Source: Mya arenaria (taxonomy: Eukaryota; Mollusca; Bivalvia; Myida; Myidae). From it: a DNA stretch of 64,000 nt. This document shows, piece by piece, positions 1-21,300 of this stretch. Every line of letters starts with the position of its first letter. Within the stretch, counting starts at the first letter, position 1. The notes under the pieces were generated by a model that saw nothing but the letters and a program-made list of their open reading frames with translations, was not told the origin of the DNA and ran no database searches. The DNA lies in the NCBI RefSeq assembly GCF_026914265.1, contig NC_069124.1, forward strand, positions 22,258,592-22,322,591, in the 5' to 3' direction. The position numbers and the translations under genes were made by a program.

Positions 1-767
1 GATTTTCACTTTCAGTCATCAAATATGTTTTATTTATGTAAGGACATGCGACGTAAGCTGCCAAAGTCCACCTTTTAATACATGCAAAGGCAACATATTT
101 CAGATTAATTATGTATATTGACAATTCTTTTACTTGAAACATATTTAATTGATTGCATTCGTCGTAGTTAACGAGGGATTGTTACGCTGTGAATTTATTC
201 ATACAGTGAGAGAATTAAGGGCTTATTCAAAATTTAAATAGTCAATCTCAACAAGACATATACAGTACAGCACAAACGGTCAATCATGTGTAGTTTCCCA
301 TTTTAATAAAACTTAATTTACTGCTTACTTTTTTGTGAATCGGTGCAGGGTTCTAAAGTAACTTAATTTTGTAATCATAAAGTACTAACTCTAAAAACCA
401 TTGCTACATCTCAACTGTAAAGTCCAAATACTTTTATTAATGTTGTTTGGTTTCAATATCTTTAATCATTTGAAAGTTATTTTTCTTCACTTCTCGGCGC
501 TTTTTTCTTGCTACAATATTGGGTTAGGCATGATAAAAAGACACAGAGTCCAGTTATACATGTAGGTCTTACAGATACTATTCTTAATACATAGGCATAA
601 TCTGCTTGTTTGCTACATTCATATAAATAGTCCATATTAAATAAGAATACTACTTAAAAAATCAAACTCGATGCAGGATTACAATAAAGAGTGACAATCG
701 CGTATTAAAAAGATATAATCCATTTCGTGCGCCAATGCCAGCACTTGCAAATAATTTGATTTTACAG
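1..767. other. Presumed intron upstream of the first visible phosphatase exon
   Basis: AT-rich sequence with no exon I can support. The first visible exon (768) starts in phase 1, so this should be intron of the same gene. No repeats stand out. Confidence 0.5.
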
Positions 768-9071
<8,304 letters not shown>

Positions 9072-9565
9072 GTCATGACAGAATAGTGAATTCCCATGTG
9101 TACAGACTTTTTCACAAATATAGTATCACTTGACAATTTACTTTTGTATGGCATATTTTGAATGGCACATGAGAAACCAATGTTGTTATACGTTAACTAT
9201 TATTACTCCTATTATACGGATGCTTTTATTATGATTAGGTCAGGGTTTTGAATGAGTTTTATACAAGCACAGTGCTTATGATTCAATTCTGAAGATAAGA
9301 TTGGCAAATGAAATGAGGAAGTTATCTTCTGTAGATAATTATTACACGTTTAATTAATGAATTTCACAACATATACTCATTGATCAAAGTTTAGATACTT
9401 TCTTCCTGCACAATTAATTATAACTATCAGTAGTTTATCCGCATAGTCATGGATCTTAGATGCTTACAAAATTATGCCTTATTTTGCATGTTTTTATGTT
9501 CGGACTAATTTATGTTGGTCTGAAATTAATACTATTGTGTATTGTCATGTAATGAATGCTTTAAT

Positions 9566-9666
9566 AGTTATAATAATCAAGTGCTTTTTAAATTGTTTAT
9601 TTTTGCATGTGTGTAGTGGTTATAATAATCAAGTGCTTTTTTAAATTGTTTATTTTTGCATGTGTT
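9566..9666. repeat. Tandem duplication in the phosphatase 3' UTR
   Basis: A unit of about 52 bp (core TTATAATAATCAAGTGCTTT) occurs twice in direct succession with only one or two differences. It lies between the stop codon and the first AATAAA, so it would be in the 3' UTR. Confidence 0.85.
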
Positions 9667-9756
9667 ATGGAAACACGCCACTTGTTACGATGTTAAGTCG
9701 TAGCTACAATAGCAGGTGAGAGTTATGTTGTATATACATTTTAAAATGTGACAGAA

Positions 9757-9762
9757 AATAAA
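9757..9762 (+). promoter_or_regulatory. Candidate polyadenylation signal of the receptor phosphatase
   Basis: This AATAAA lies 686 bp after the stop at 9071 and would give a 3' UTR of about 0.7 kb. Another AATAAA lies near 10004, so the true end is uncertain. Confidence 0.5.
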
Positions 9763-10850
9763 GGAGATAAAAAAAGGAAGAAAAGTTGTTGAAAATTGGA
9801 TGATTGGAGGTTTGATTGTTTTGTTCAATTAAGAATCTATCCGTTACTGTTTGGTGTTCATATTGATTCATAAAAACAATATTTTAATACAACTTGTAAA
9901 CAATTGTCGCCAGCATGAGCTCTATAATAGATTCCCTTCAAGAGGAAATATAATTTGAGACACGTTCTTCTTGAACCCAATTTTTCTGTTGATATTGTAT
10001 ATAATAAAACTATCTGCTAGAACTTTCGTTATTCATAACTTCCTTATTCCGAGGAGTCGGTATTCTTAGTGGTAAAACATCATGAATATATCCTTTTAGA
10101 TATAAAGGTATTCAGTTTTATTTCGGTAGTAAGCTATATCCGAATGTCAAGAAATACCCGTCATCCGAGAGATTGAAGAGGATCTGGAAAAGATAACTTT
10201 AAACCTGTGTGGGCGAACATTACTACATATGATCACCATTATCAATACTTTATCTGGTAAGACCTGACTTAAACATATTTCACCGTACATCGTTTCTACT
10301 TCTGTTTAAAATTCGATTCAATGGTGGTCAATTCTCCGTCTGTCCATCAGTTCATCTGACCGTAAAGATACGTCCAAATGATTGTTCTTGCTGCAATGCA
10401 AACCGAAAATGAAACTCTTTTAAAAGTGAAAGTAGACAAATATTTTCATAAAAAAACATTATATTTTTAAAGAAACCTGGCCAAACAATCTTTAGCATAT
10501 GTCTTTAGAATCAAAAGACATATTACGAATACTAAAGTAATAATACTATAATGCAAAGAAACCTTTTAATCACAATAAAATCATCGGCCTGTTTATAACA
10601 TTATTATATAAATGTACCTTCTATCTAATGTATTTTGGTTTACCATTCAGCACAATAACGTTTAAGAGTCGATGAAGCTTTTCTGGATTTGATTCAGGAC
10701 AAACCTATTGTCTGTGTATTTTTGAGCGACAGTCAATTGGGACATATTTGCTTCGAAGTACATTTGTATACAGCATTCAATATTTCTAATATCAATTCTT
10801 CATTAATAACAGTTTTACGATATATTTACAATGTGTCTGATGAACACACT
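9763..10850. other. Intergenic, nothing recognised
   Basis: AT-rich sequence after the phosphatase gene. I see no exon, RNA gene or clear repeat. Confidence 0.5.
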
Positions 10851-11353
10851 TAAAGGGGCTGTACTCCGTATGATGAAAAAGCGAAAAAAAGAAAACTGTC
10901 GAAAACTGACATAAACTTGGTATCGATGTGTACAATGCATTATAACTTACTGACTAAGGTACCACATAGTTTACAATTAAATTATTTTTTCTCAGCTTTT
11001 TTTTCGTATTTTTCCATTAAAAAAGATTACTAGGTATGTCTACCTAGTAGAAGTCATTCCTTATGCGTGATTGGCTAGTCGATGTTATCACGTGATATTA
11101 CTATGTTATGTTTATTGCTTAAATATTCCATCAATTTCGGGTAAGCCTTCGTAGCATAGTGAATGCAACACTGGACTGCAATTTTGGCGACACCGTTTCG
11201 AACCTGGTCTCCGACTCGATTTTTTTTTTTACATTTTGGTATTTTCTTTACAATTATGATATCAAAGAGAAAACCATTTTATTAAATAATTGTCCTGAGA
11301 TACGTTACAGATAAAAACTTTTTTGGTGCTAATCTGGTGTAGAGTCCCTTTAA
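10851..11353. mobile_element. Short terminal-inverted-repeat element with tRNA-like core
   Basis: The left end reads TTAAAGGGGCTGTAC; the right end, read on the other strand, is TTAAAGGGACTCTAC, so about 15 bp of inverted ends with two mismatches bound about 500 bp. Inside, around 11140-11220, lies a tRNA-like segment (GTAGCATAGTG A-box-like, TTTCGAACCTGGTCTCC B-box-like) followed by a T-run. There is no transposase frame, so it would be non-autonomous. Elements with such AAAGGG ends are frequent in bivalve DNA (family knowledge, not checked here). Confidence 0.7.
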
Positions 11354-12902
11354 ATGCGAAGGAATAAAATTGGAAGAAAACTCTTTTTCCTCAAGAAAAA
11401 AATAAAAGGATGCCATCCTATTTTGTTGTATATAAGGAATGTAACGGTGAATGTGTGTAAGATAAGACACCATAATTGTTAAAAACACTTATTGTCTTTA
11501 CCCATTGTCACTAATGTCACATGAGAGTATCGTTGAAAATATAATAAACGCAGACACAGTGTTGTATACAACACAAACAGATGCAGTTTGTATTGTCCAA
11601 TAGTTTATCCATGAACTACAAAAGGACATATAAGAAAGAAATGGTAGGACAGTATCTTAACTGTGTAGCTTATTGTTCGAGTTCATTTAGTCCATTTCTA
11701 CATTACAATATAGACAGGTATATGTATTATTTCCTATTGTGTCATATCTACAAGAGGTTTGTTTTGAAATTTGAGTATTGTTTTAGGGTTGATTTTGGCA
11801 TTAATGGATACGCTTGATTTCACAATGTTCGTCCAGGTATTTGAAATAGCTTTTTTATAATTTTATTACTACAATCCAATTGTTTTTATTTTGAATATTA
11901 AGTACAAATATTAAGCTAAAAGATTATTTGGTCTTATTAGTTCATAAGGGGCATCACATTGCTCCCAATATTTCGCTTCAATTATGATATGGTGTAACAA
12001 ATTTTTATCTTAGCTAAACAATGACAACATGACAACGCTGCATAATGCTTTACTATTTAAGTCTACTTTGCAATGTATAATTGTATTCAAACACGGTAAT
12101 GGATCTACAAATTTTTACTTGAAGGGCTTTGAGAATGAGATTAATAACATTAGTTTAAACAATATTTATTTCCATATAACATTAACAATTAATTCAGTTC
12201 GACAAATTTCGAGCAAAATCAAAATTAAAAAAGACGAAATATGTTATGCATTTAAATAAAAACATGTAAATTTTACACAACACAATAGTGTAGATATAAT
12301 TGAGAAGAGAGCCTAAAGGGTTATGCTATATCTCCCTTCTGTAAGACACTCATGCGACTAATGCTTTTGCGATGGTTTCAGTGATTCGAATGAATATAAT
12401 CTTGTAGTTATAGGGTGTATACACTGGTATGTTAAATCAAGTTGTTTTATTCCGTTTTTATTTTAATCAATGTGTTAGAATGATAAAAGGATAGAGGAGA
12501 AAGATAAGGAGGGCAGAATGCGGGGAAGTATTATACACGAACAATTTCCTACTTCAAAAAAAGGTATAATTCCCTTAACATATTGTTTTAACATGTATGA
12601 GTTATATCTGAAAGGTAGAATAAATTATTTCTTCAGCTCCTATTCTCTTATTTATTATAAATTACAGTATGTATATATTAGTACGTTATATAAAAATCAG
12701 TCAATAATTTCATTTGTTATGTTCAAACTTGTATATATACCGGCGCAGTTTTCTAACAATTACCTTAAAAAATTCGTAACTTAAAAAACCGAGGAAATGG
12801 TAAAACGCAGCAATTGCCGTGTCTGTTAAACAAATATTGCTCAAGTAGAAATTCAATAAAATCATTACCATCCATCTGCATCGCATCCGTATCCCTACCG
12901 TG
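11354..12902. other. Intergenic, nothing recognised
   Basis: Very AT-rich. Several frames of 60-90 codons are open, but they have low-complexity composition, no homology I recognise and no splice context. I regard them as chance. Confidence 0.5.
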
Positions 12903-13186
12903 TCCAACGGGTTAGCTCAATCGGTAGAGCGTTGGACTGTGAATCGGACAACACGGGCTCGATTCACGGGTGGACCAGGTCACTTCTGTTGTGATTGGTT
13001 ATAAAATTCTTTCTACCAACATTCGCACTGTATCACTACCCCTGGCATGTACAGAAGTTGTCAGTTCCTTGCAGAGGTGAAAGCACCTAGTACTGATTAA
13101 CCGCAAGCTACTCCAGGATAGGTGTGCGGTGGTTGAACTGTCACTCTAGGACTCTTCAATGTTCTCACGCCGGGACCCGTCTATGT
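12903..13186 (+). mobile_element. tRNA-derived SINE (copy B)
   Basis: This is the same family as the element at 3996-4285, here in + orientation: head with TTAGCTCAATCGG, a diverged B box (GGCTCGATTCA), then the same body (shared blocks include GACCAGGTCACTTCTGTTGT and GTTGTCAGTTCCTTGCAGAG) to GCCGGGACCCG. It is more diverged than copy A and I could not find a convincing target-site duplication, so it looks older. Confidence 0.88.
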
Positions 13187-13780
13187 GTTTGCAAATAAGA
13201 GATTCAACCTTGACTCAATTTCGTAGCCAATGATGGCTAGCGTTGTTATGATTACCTGAACCACAATAACATTTATTTGCCTGAACATATACCAAGCGCA
13301 TTCATGTTTTAGAGTATCAAACCCATATATAATAGATACAGTAATAGTTCAACTGCTATTATAAATGTTAGAATCTACCAATGTTTAGCCCGCAGCCTGG
13401 GACTATAAATACGGGTATTTTGACGGATATGACAATTACCTTGCCGATTAGTTTTATTTGATTGCTGGCACATTCCCAGTGTCACAGATTAAGGAAAACC
13501 TCCTGCCGCTCCTGGGACAAAGTTCAAACTGTTGAACTTGTTGAGAAATATCAAATTGGCGTGATCGTTATGTGCTTCTTAAAATGCGGGCAAAACATTG
13601 ATGATTGTGTAAACAAGCCTAATACCAATCATTTACAGCTAGTTGGGCTTGAAGATTCCATATGTTGACTTGCTTACAGGCTGTATAAATAATAAGTTAA
13701 CGGAATGTGTTTCTGTCTCTTATGTCTCCGAAATTTGTTTAATACACACTGTGTGCATTATTTATTAATCGATTGGAATA
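13187..13780. other. Intergenic, possible gene relic
   Basis: It contains a TATAAATA string at about 13404 and an open stretch 13462-13668 (68 codons) whose middle (V-E-L-V-E-K-Y-Q-I-G-V-I-V-M) faintly recalls the beta-strand before the QYWP region of PTP domains. There is no second supporting exon. I do not call a gene. Confidence 0.25.
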
Positions 13781-16700
13781 CTTGTAATTTACAGTCATAA
13801 TTTCATATTGTATTATGGTAAATCTTTAACGCTGGCATTCAACTTGTTGTAATGAAGTTTGATTGTTTTATAGGGTCAGACCTTTGGAGATGTTTTTAAA
13901 AAAATCATTTAAAAAGTGAATGATATGTGTGAACGTCCCTTTATCAAGTATTAAATCACAAAAAGAACACACAATTAGTTCAATATTAATACAATATGAG
14001 ATAAAACAAGCAATAAGAGTCCTTGAATTAATGTTTATTTCGTTTTTCTTTCCATACGGAAGCTGTGATCAAATTGATGTTAAAAGGCACCTATATAATG
14101 TGCATTTTTTGCTTCAAAAACCTTAATTATAAGGGAGTTAACTCTAGTACCTTAATACCTTTCATTCCTTTTCGGTTATTCTACGCTTGATAACCTGTAT
14201 TTAGCGCTCATATTCATTGTTAGAATTTAAGTCGCGGGAACGGTCGTCTAATATTTTCATTCCCGACATATATAGTTGTAGTCAACGAATAGCATGTAAG
14301 TAAACAGTAGTGTATTGACTAATTCATTAAAATTTTAATAAAGTGTCAACTGGAATACCGACATTGAAAAACGGCATTTATCATTCATGTTTTGTTCTGT
14401 TAACTGATATGAAACTATGATGTTATCGTACCGATTCAATGTGTGTGTAAATATTCATGATTTAGCCGTCTTGTGTATGTTATAATGAAGACTTACGCAT
14501 TTGTGTACCCTATATAAAGGTTATCGTATTATGTCTACTTATCAATTTATGAAACAACACCTGTCTATTTTCTACACAATAGACATTTTATAGAAATAAT
14601 ATTCCTTTAACATAACCGTCTCCGTTTCGACTATACACAAACAGCCCATTGGTATAAATACAGCCTGTATTTTAGTTAAGCATCTGAGAACAACCGGCTG
14701 TGAAATACATGTTACACACACATAATAATCTTACGATTAAAGTGTATACTTTGTTGCATATAGAAAACATTGCAAACCTTGAACCAAATGAAAGTTTGGA
14801 AATTTATGAACTTTCCTCGTCGAGGTCCCAACCCTGAATCACTTTCGCGCGGAATTTACCGCCAAAATTCTACTACACGCACGAGTTACCCCGACACCTG
14901 TCGGTGACTCAACTACAAGGAAAATTAATTTTCCTCTAATCCGCTGACTCAAACTAGGAAAATGCAATCACGTTGAAATGTACAAAAACCTATATGAATG
15001 TCAATTGAACAATGGATGGCATCACAGGCAAGTTTACCGTGAGATAGTAGTAATATAATGTTAGTCAGAAGGAGGTTATTTTAATTGATTAACCACTTGC
15101 TTGTGAGGATATATCAATTGAATCCTAAATCATTGGATTAAAACGCTTGTAAGCGATAAGATATCTTAGGTAAATAATTTGAAGATAAAAAGTTATCGTA
15201 CACTTTACACATGTAGAGCACCTCAGTATGATAAATATATAATTCTTGTACATAAAGCAGCAAGATATTTCTTAATCATTGTAAATACTCGAAAATACCA
15301 ACTTTTAGCAGAAATATTGTAATACTTCCTGGTTCATTTTCCTTAATTTTCAGTTATCTTAATCGCTTTTCGAACATTTTGACAATGATTTTAAGTAAGT
15401 TTATTTCAATTAAGCAAAATTTTCTTTTAATTAAACCCTTCTTTTGGCGGACGAGCAGTTAGCGTCTTAATGGCTCGATTTATATATTCAGAATAACGGG
15501 TACTTATGAGAAAAAGACGTTGATATCGATATTTGAATCGGTCACGTTCTGCAATGGATATTACACTGGGAAAATATTGATTAAAGATTCTATAAATGGC
15601 AGTGGAAAATATCATTTTCATGTCACTGATCAATCTTTAAAAACAATCGGAAAGCATATAAACTTGAATGTTTTAAATCGATGTTTGTTAGTTGCGAAAA
15701 GTGTATTTTTTTATTTATTTATTTTTTATATTCGCTTGCGATATTTTTTGTTTGTCAAAAGTTCAAAGGAACAAAAAATAAATGATGTTGCTTGAGCCAT
15801 TCAGGTCATGACTAGTGAAACTCCCTCAGGTGAAACAGTACATGCATTAAGTTACAAAAACTAATACCGAAATGACATCTTCAACGGCTACAACTTGAGT
15901 AATCCGTCCTACGGAATTTACACAGTATGTACAGTACTGCTACCTGATGGAGTTTCACTAGTCAAACTAATTTACATTTTGAAATACTCAGTACATGACT
16001 CAAAACGGTTAAAACCTTGAATGTCATATCAATTGATCGAGAGCGTTCATTGTGGTACTTTTGGGGTTTTAAAGTTAAAGGTAAACCTGGTTTTTAAGAT
16101 ACCCTCAATGCTGCTTACTTAAACGTTTATTTTGGAATTTGATATAAATTAAAGAAGAAAAGACTCGAATGTATTTTTTCTAATACGTGTTCATGTAAAC
16201 CATCTATACAATTCAATATTATAAAGCGTTAAATCTATACATGCAGTTACAAACAACCAACTATTGTTAGCTATAAGGATACTCCATCCAAATGGCATTA
16301 ACTTTTCTGATTCGTGTTCGTACTTTTTCCCTTTGCTTATTATCAAAACACCTTTCAACTCCTGCTGGAAACACATTTTAATGAAATTCAGTTAAAACAC
16401 ATAATGCATATTTTTTTTTATTTTAGAAGGCTCACTACCTTCGCTAACTCTGTCCTTTTAAAACATCAAGATGTTTGATTAAGTGTTAACTTATTGATAC
16501 ATTTTAACGTTTGCTCAAGCCATAAATGTTTTAGAAAAGATCTGAAAAGAACGATATTTTTAAAGACATCATTATAATGCATTAACATTCAGTTATTGAT
16601 CAAAGTAAGCCATTTAGATTGAAATTCTATAAAAATAAGATTATTGTGATAATTGTGATGGATTCAACGAGGTGAAAAAAGTTTTTTTTGAAAAATGATA

Positions 16701-17040
16701 GGGAAATATTCATTGTAAATATTATACGGGCTATTCTTTTAAGCAACTTGGAACGAATTTATTTTTGTGCTTTTTTTCTTATATTAAGTAAGGTTTATAA
16801 CACATACATAAACATAAGGGATACCGTTTACCACCTAATATAGTCATATTTTGAAAAATAAAATAAATGATATTTTGATTTAAAGAACTGAAACCAATAT
16901 TTGCCATTGAATACTTAATGGAGTTCCCATGAACAAAAAAACTGATGAATCGATAAACAAACTACATTAGAGTCACGATCAAAAATATATCTTATTATGC
17001 CATTTTAACCTGTGTAAGTTTATTTCATAGTTTAACAATC
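13781..17040 (+). other. Duplicated upstream block of MALT1-like copy 1
   Basis: This stretch matches 37786-41690 along most of its length. Anchors include CAGTCATAATTTC at about 13793 and 37791, CCTCAGTATGATAAATATAT at about 15222 and 38714, and CATATCAATTGATCGA at about 16025 and 40600. It presumably holds the promoter and any 5' UTR exons. Just before the start codon both copies keep a pyrimidine-rich AG (TTTATTTCATAG here, TTTATTTCAG in copy 2), a possible acceptor for a 5' UTR intron. Confidence 0.75.
15809..15964. repeat. Inverted repeat TGACTAGTGAAACTCC
   Basis: TGACTAGTGAAACTCC plus a diverging CCTCAGGT at the left and its reverse complement at the right enclose about 156 bp, a small fold-back or MITE-like structure. 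The interior still matches the upstream block of copy 2 near 39360-39410, where the inverted ends are not visible. It is therefore not a simple recent insertion. Confidence 0.55.
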
Positions 17041-17064
17041 ATACTAGTGAATCACAGATTAAAC

Positions 17065-18320
17065 ATGGATGCGAGTGTCAGTGATCTTCCGGGAAGTGTT
17101 TGGATTAAAGTCATAGAAGTGTTGGACACGAATCCTGCACGAAAGAACTGGAGAGCCTTAATTGGAACTCTGAAATCATCCAACATGATAAATCAGAGAT
17201 ACAAAATCACGTAATTTGATGCTATGGAATATATATGATTAAACAACATGTTTTAGTATTTCAATTTAATACTATTTTAATACATATATTTTTCACAATC
17301 TGTAGAGTTGCCATTGCTTATACATTTCAAAAAGACAAACACAATACACAGAAAGAACTAACTGTAGTGCATGCTGTTCTGCCAGTAGTGGGAACTTCAT
17401 TTTTAGTTACATGAATATCATCAATACAAGAGTTAAATAAAAAGTCAATCAAAGTTCAAACAGCTGATCTTGAGTATTATAATCAACTGATGCGATTGAT
17501 TTATGATGAGCAATATTTACGAGGATCATTAAAGAAATATACGTCGAATTTCTTATCATGATTTTGACGTATAATGTTTGGTTATTGTTTTAAAGAACAA
17601 ATAGACGAATTGTATTGAATCTTTAGTGTTTGGATAATAATGTTTAATAGTACAGTGTTAAGATGTTGAACACGGAATAAAATGACGATGTTCAAGTGAT
17701 TAAACATATAAATGTATGCGTAGCAAGTTACCAAACTTGTATTATTGATAAAATGTAAGAACAATACACAAATCCAAACTAGACTGTAAAAAACAAGCTG
17801 TACTATTGATATACCTTTGCTATATTGCGGTTACATTGTTAATAATACAATAATTATCCTGTTTAGAGGTACGAGGAAAAGACCCAAACGACAATGAAAT
17901 ACTGTTGCTCAATAGTCATGATTTTCACACCCGTTCAAACATATAACTACATCAAGCACAGTCAACGTGTCTAATAGAACCGACGCATTAAGAGAAGATT
18001 CAAGTGATATGAATGAAAATAATTATCACCTCTATTAAAAAGAGTATATACAGTGTCCAGGTAACTTTTAAATGACCTTCGTATATACATATACATGCGT
18101 GTTTATTTGACAGTTATACATAACCATACTTTATCAATCATATTACTTTAAAATTCTAGCCCTCAGCAAGTCGAGCTCTGGGCTCAAGGGATCGGAAGGG
18201 AGAGTGCAGCAGGGAATCTGATTACAGAGTTGGGCTCACAAGGCATGACCGTCGGGGATCTGACAGCTCTGCTGGAAGAGACAGGCATCGATACGTATCT
18301 GCTGGGCCTCTCTAGTTATG
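17065..18320 (+). CDS. MALT1-like: Death-domain exons 1-2 of MALT1-like copy 1
   Basis: Two exons of 146 and 161 nt encode residues 1-102. The first helices read LPGSVWIKVIEVLDTNPARKNWRA in two parts, with the N-W-R-A motif found in MALT1 death domains, and the second exon holds P-Q-Q-V-E-L-W and a helix-rich end T-V-G-D-L-T-A-L-L-E-E-T-G. In MALT1 this domain and the Ig domains bind BCL10. The start codon has good support because the same ATG and N-terminus recur in copy 2. Confidence 0.9.
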
Positions 18321-21300
18321 GTTAGTGGTCAACATTATATTTTAACCAATGAGACAGCAAATTTCTGATACATGTATTTCAGTAAATCGTCGTCTGCATA
18401 AGTATCGTTCAAAATATTTAATCTTGGCCATAACTAAACATATTTTCAAGATATTCATGACTCTAATGATACATGTCTCTTTATATACCGAAGAAATATT
18501 CCAAAGTTGGAATCCGCTTTCGACACCCCTTGTTAAGTTCGTTCATGCAGTTTAAATGCTAAGTTTATAGGTCAATAAAGTCATATTTATTTATAGATTT
18601 TTCCTGTTTATATGTGCGCTTTTTAATGAACAGATATGGACCAGAATGTATGAAGAAGTCACCACACTGTTGATATTTTACATTATAACACGTTTCAGAG
18701 GAAATAAAAATCACACATAGCCCAGGGAGAGAAATGGATATCAATGAGGGAGATACCCTGGTGTTGGAGATAACGGCCACGGGAAAACCACACCCACGTT
18801 TTCAGTGGTTCTTTTGTCCAGATGGGCAAAAGGAGTTTAATAAATTGAAGGGATGTACCGATAAAACGCTCAAAATAATCAATCGCACGTAAGAATATGC
18901 ACCATTCCTTTCATGTCAGTAAATTATAGCATGTTCAAATAGAAATTAAGGTAACTGGATACATAAACAAGTTGTTCTAAGGAGGAGAGGAAAATAAATG
19001 TTCATATAACGGTTTTGTAAAATAGATTTCGGGGATTTATTAACAAATCGCTTAATTAATCTTTAAGATTATTGCGTTTTGGGTGATACACAACCCATTA
19101 AAATGTCCGTTTTTTGTCGAGCCTGTGTGCGAAGTGCAAGACCTATTTATCACAATGGCGGTCCATGTTAATGCATGCGTACGTCCGTCTGTCCGTCCGG
19201 ACTATACCTTGTCCTTGTAGCTTCTTGGCCATGCATTATAGGATTTTCAAGAACTTTCACCATGATGAGATGGTGTGTTGCGCATATGTCCCAGGTCTGT
19301 ACCTCAAAGTTCAAGGTCACGCCAAGAGGTCAAAGGCTGAAATGATCCTTAATGTTTCTTTACCATACAGTATTGGATTTTCAAAGCATGGCCATGAATG
19401 TTCACACTTATGAGGGGGTGTGTAGCTCAAAAGACACAGATCTGCATCAATGCTCCTTGTCCTGGCTGTATTTTGACAATGCATTAAAAAATCAAAACAC
19501 TTTGCATGAAGGTTCTTAATGATTTAATGGTGTGTTACCCATATGTCAATATGAAGCTTAGGGGTAAAAGGTTGAAATTATCATTGTCCGGGCTGTATCT
19601 TGACCATACACTATAGGGTTTTCAAAACACTTGCCGTAAAGGTTTAACATGATATTGCGGTGTATGTATATCAACGATCAAGGTCACGATTAGAGGTAAA
19701 AGGTTAAAATTATTTCTGTTGACATGACTGTACACTCTCCTGGCCTGAACTTAACCGAACGTTGTAGTGTTTCCTATGAATCTAACATGGATGTTCATCA
19801 AGATAATGTGGTGTGACGCACATATTACCCACATCTGTATCTCAAAGTTTATGGTCACGCTTAGATGGCAAAGGTTGAAGTATCTTGCCGGTCTGTATAT
19901 GGACCATACATTATAGGATTTGCAAAAACTTCCCACCGAGGTTCAACATGAGGAAGAGTGTCGCAGGTTCCAGGTATGTGCGTCAATGTGTCCTTCTGTT
20001 TGTTCGGACTGAACATTTCCGGGCCTTATCTTTACTACGCAATAATAATTATCTGTACATTGTTCAACTCTATGTCATTCTGTGTTGCAATTGCATTTAA
20101 GGGAATAGTGTTTGTGTCCAAGGCTTTTTCAACCGGCTCGACATCTTGATTGATTACTAAGTATCCAGATACCTTAATGTTTTAACATACACTCAATACA
20201 AGTATGCATGATAAATTGCCTTGAAGCAATGGTTTTATTCGGATATAAGTTTAACATTTATTTTTGCTAAACATAAATGTTAAGTACTACCTTGACTCTT
20301 ACTAAACGAACTTTGGTTTGTACAATAAAAGTAGTTATAACTTGTACGAATGTAGCATTAATCCATTTTCATAAAAGATGGAAGAGGAAAGAACGTGTAG
20401 AATGCCTGTTAGTTCGGTATACCAGAATTAACTGATTAAGTGTAACTTTAAATTTGAGAAACCCCCATAAACATAACATTATTTGCTTCACTATTTCTGT
20501 TTAACAGTTCTGCTAATGCTGGTAGTTATTCATGCCAGATCCACAACTGTTCCGATCCCCAGGAGACAAAGATTACTGAAATATCCCACGTGTCTATCAC
20601 GCCAAAACAAAACTCCGTCTCTGATCGGCTTAACCCGCCAGTTACTGAGAAACTTGCAAAAATGCCTCTTATTCTAACACCAAGTAAGTCTTGTTTTATG
20701 TTTTCCCTTGTTTTATACGAAAGAAGTAGTATATGGGGTAGACCTTTATGTGGTATTTTAATCCGAGGGAATGCATCAATGTTTGTAATCATTTTGATAA
20801 TTAAGTTCGTCAGTGGTAAATTGTTATCAATTAAAACGTGTTAACAAAGTAAATGCATTGTACATATGTACTGCCCTTCTTCACAAATGAATTTTGTTTC
20901 TAGAATAATAGATAGCTGATAATCAAAGCAAGGTTCAGGTGTACAGTTCTTTCTAATATTTAGCATTTTAAGCATTTTTAACTTTTATGCAATACAGTAC
21001 TTATGTGAAAAACTACAGAAAAAGCTCAGTAGCCAAACGATTAAACATAAACCCCTTTTAATTACACAGGGTAAACGCCAAAGACATAGAACATAAACAA
21101 AAAAAATCACAAACAAGAAACATGGAAAAACAGCACAAAACTCCCAAAACAACTCACTACATATGCAAAAATATGGTCTTTAAAGTGTAAATTTAATAGA
21201 GGTTTATATTATTTGTGTGCACAATCTTACTCTTATCCTAACAATCCCGAATTAGTAAAATCGTAAATTGTAAATCTTATCAAGGGATGTATTAACTTGA

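Noticed and set aside
11581-12784. Several 70-90 codon frames (11581, 12029, 12518)
   Set aside because: AT-rich composition giving Phe, Tyr, Ile and Asn-rich translations, no homology, no conserved counterpart in the window.
12903-12975. tRNA gene on the + strand
   Set aside because: Same SINE head as above with a damaged B box and poor acceptor pairing; followed by the SINE body.
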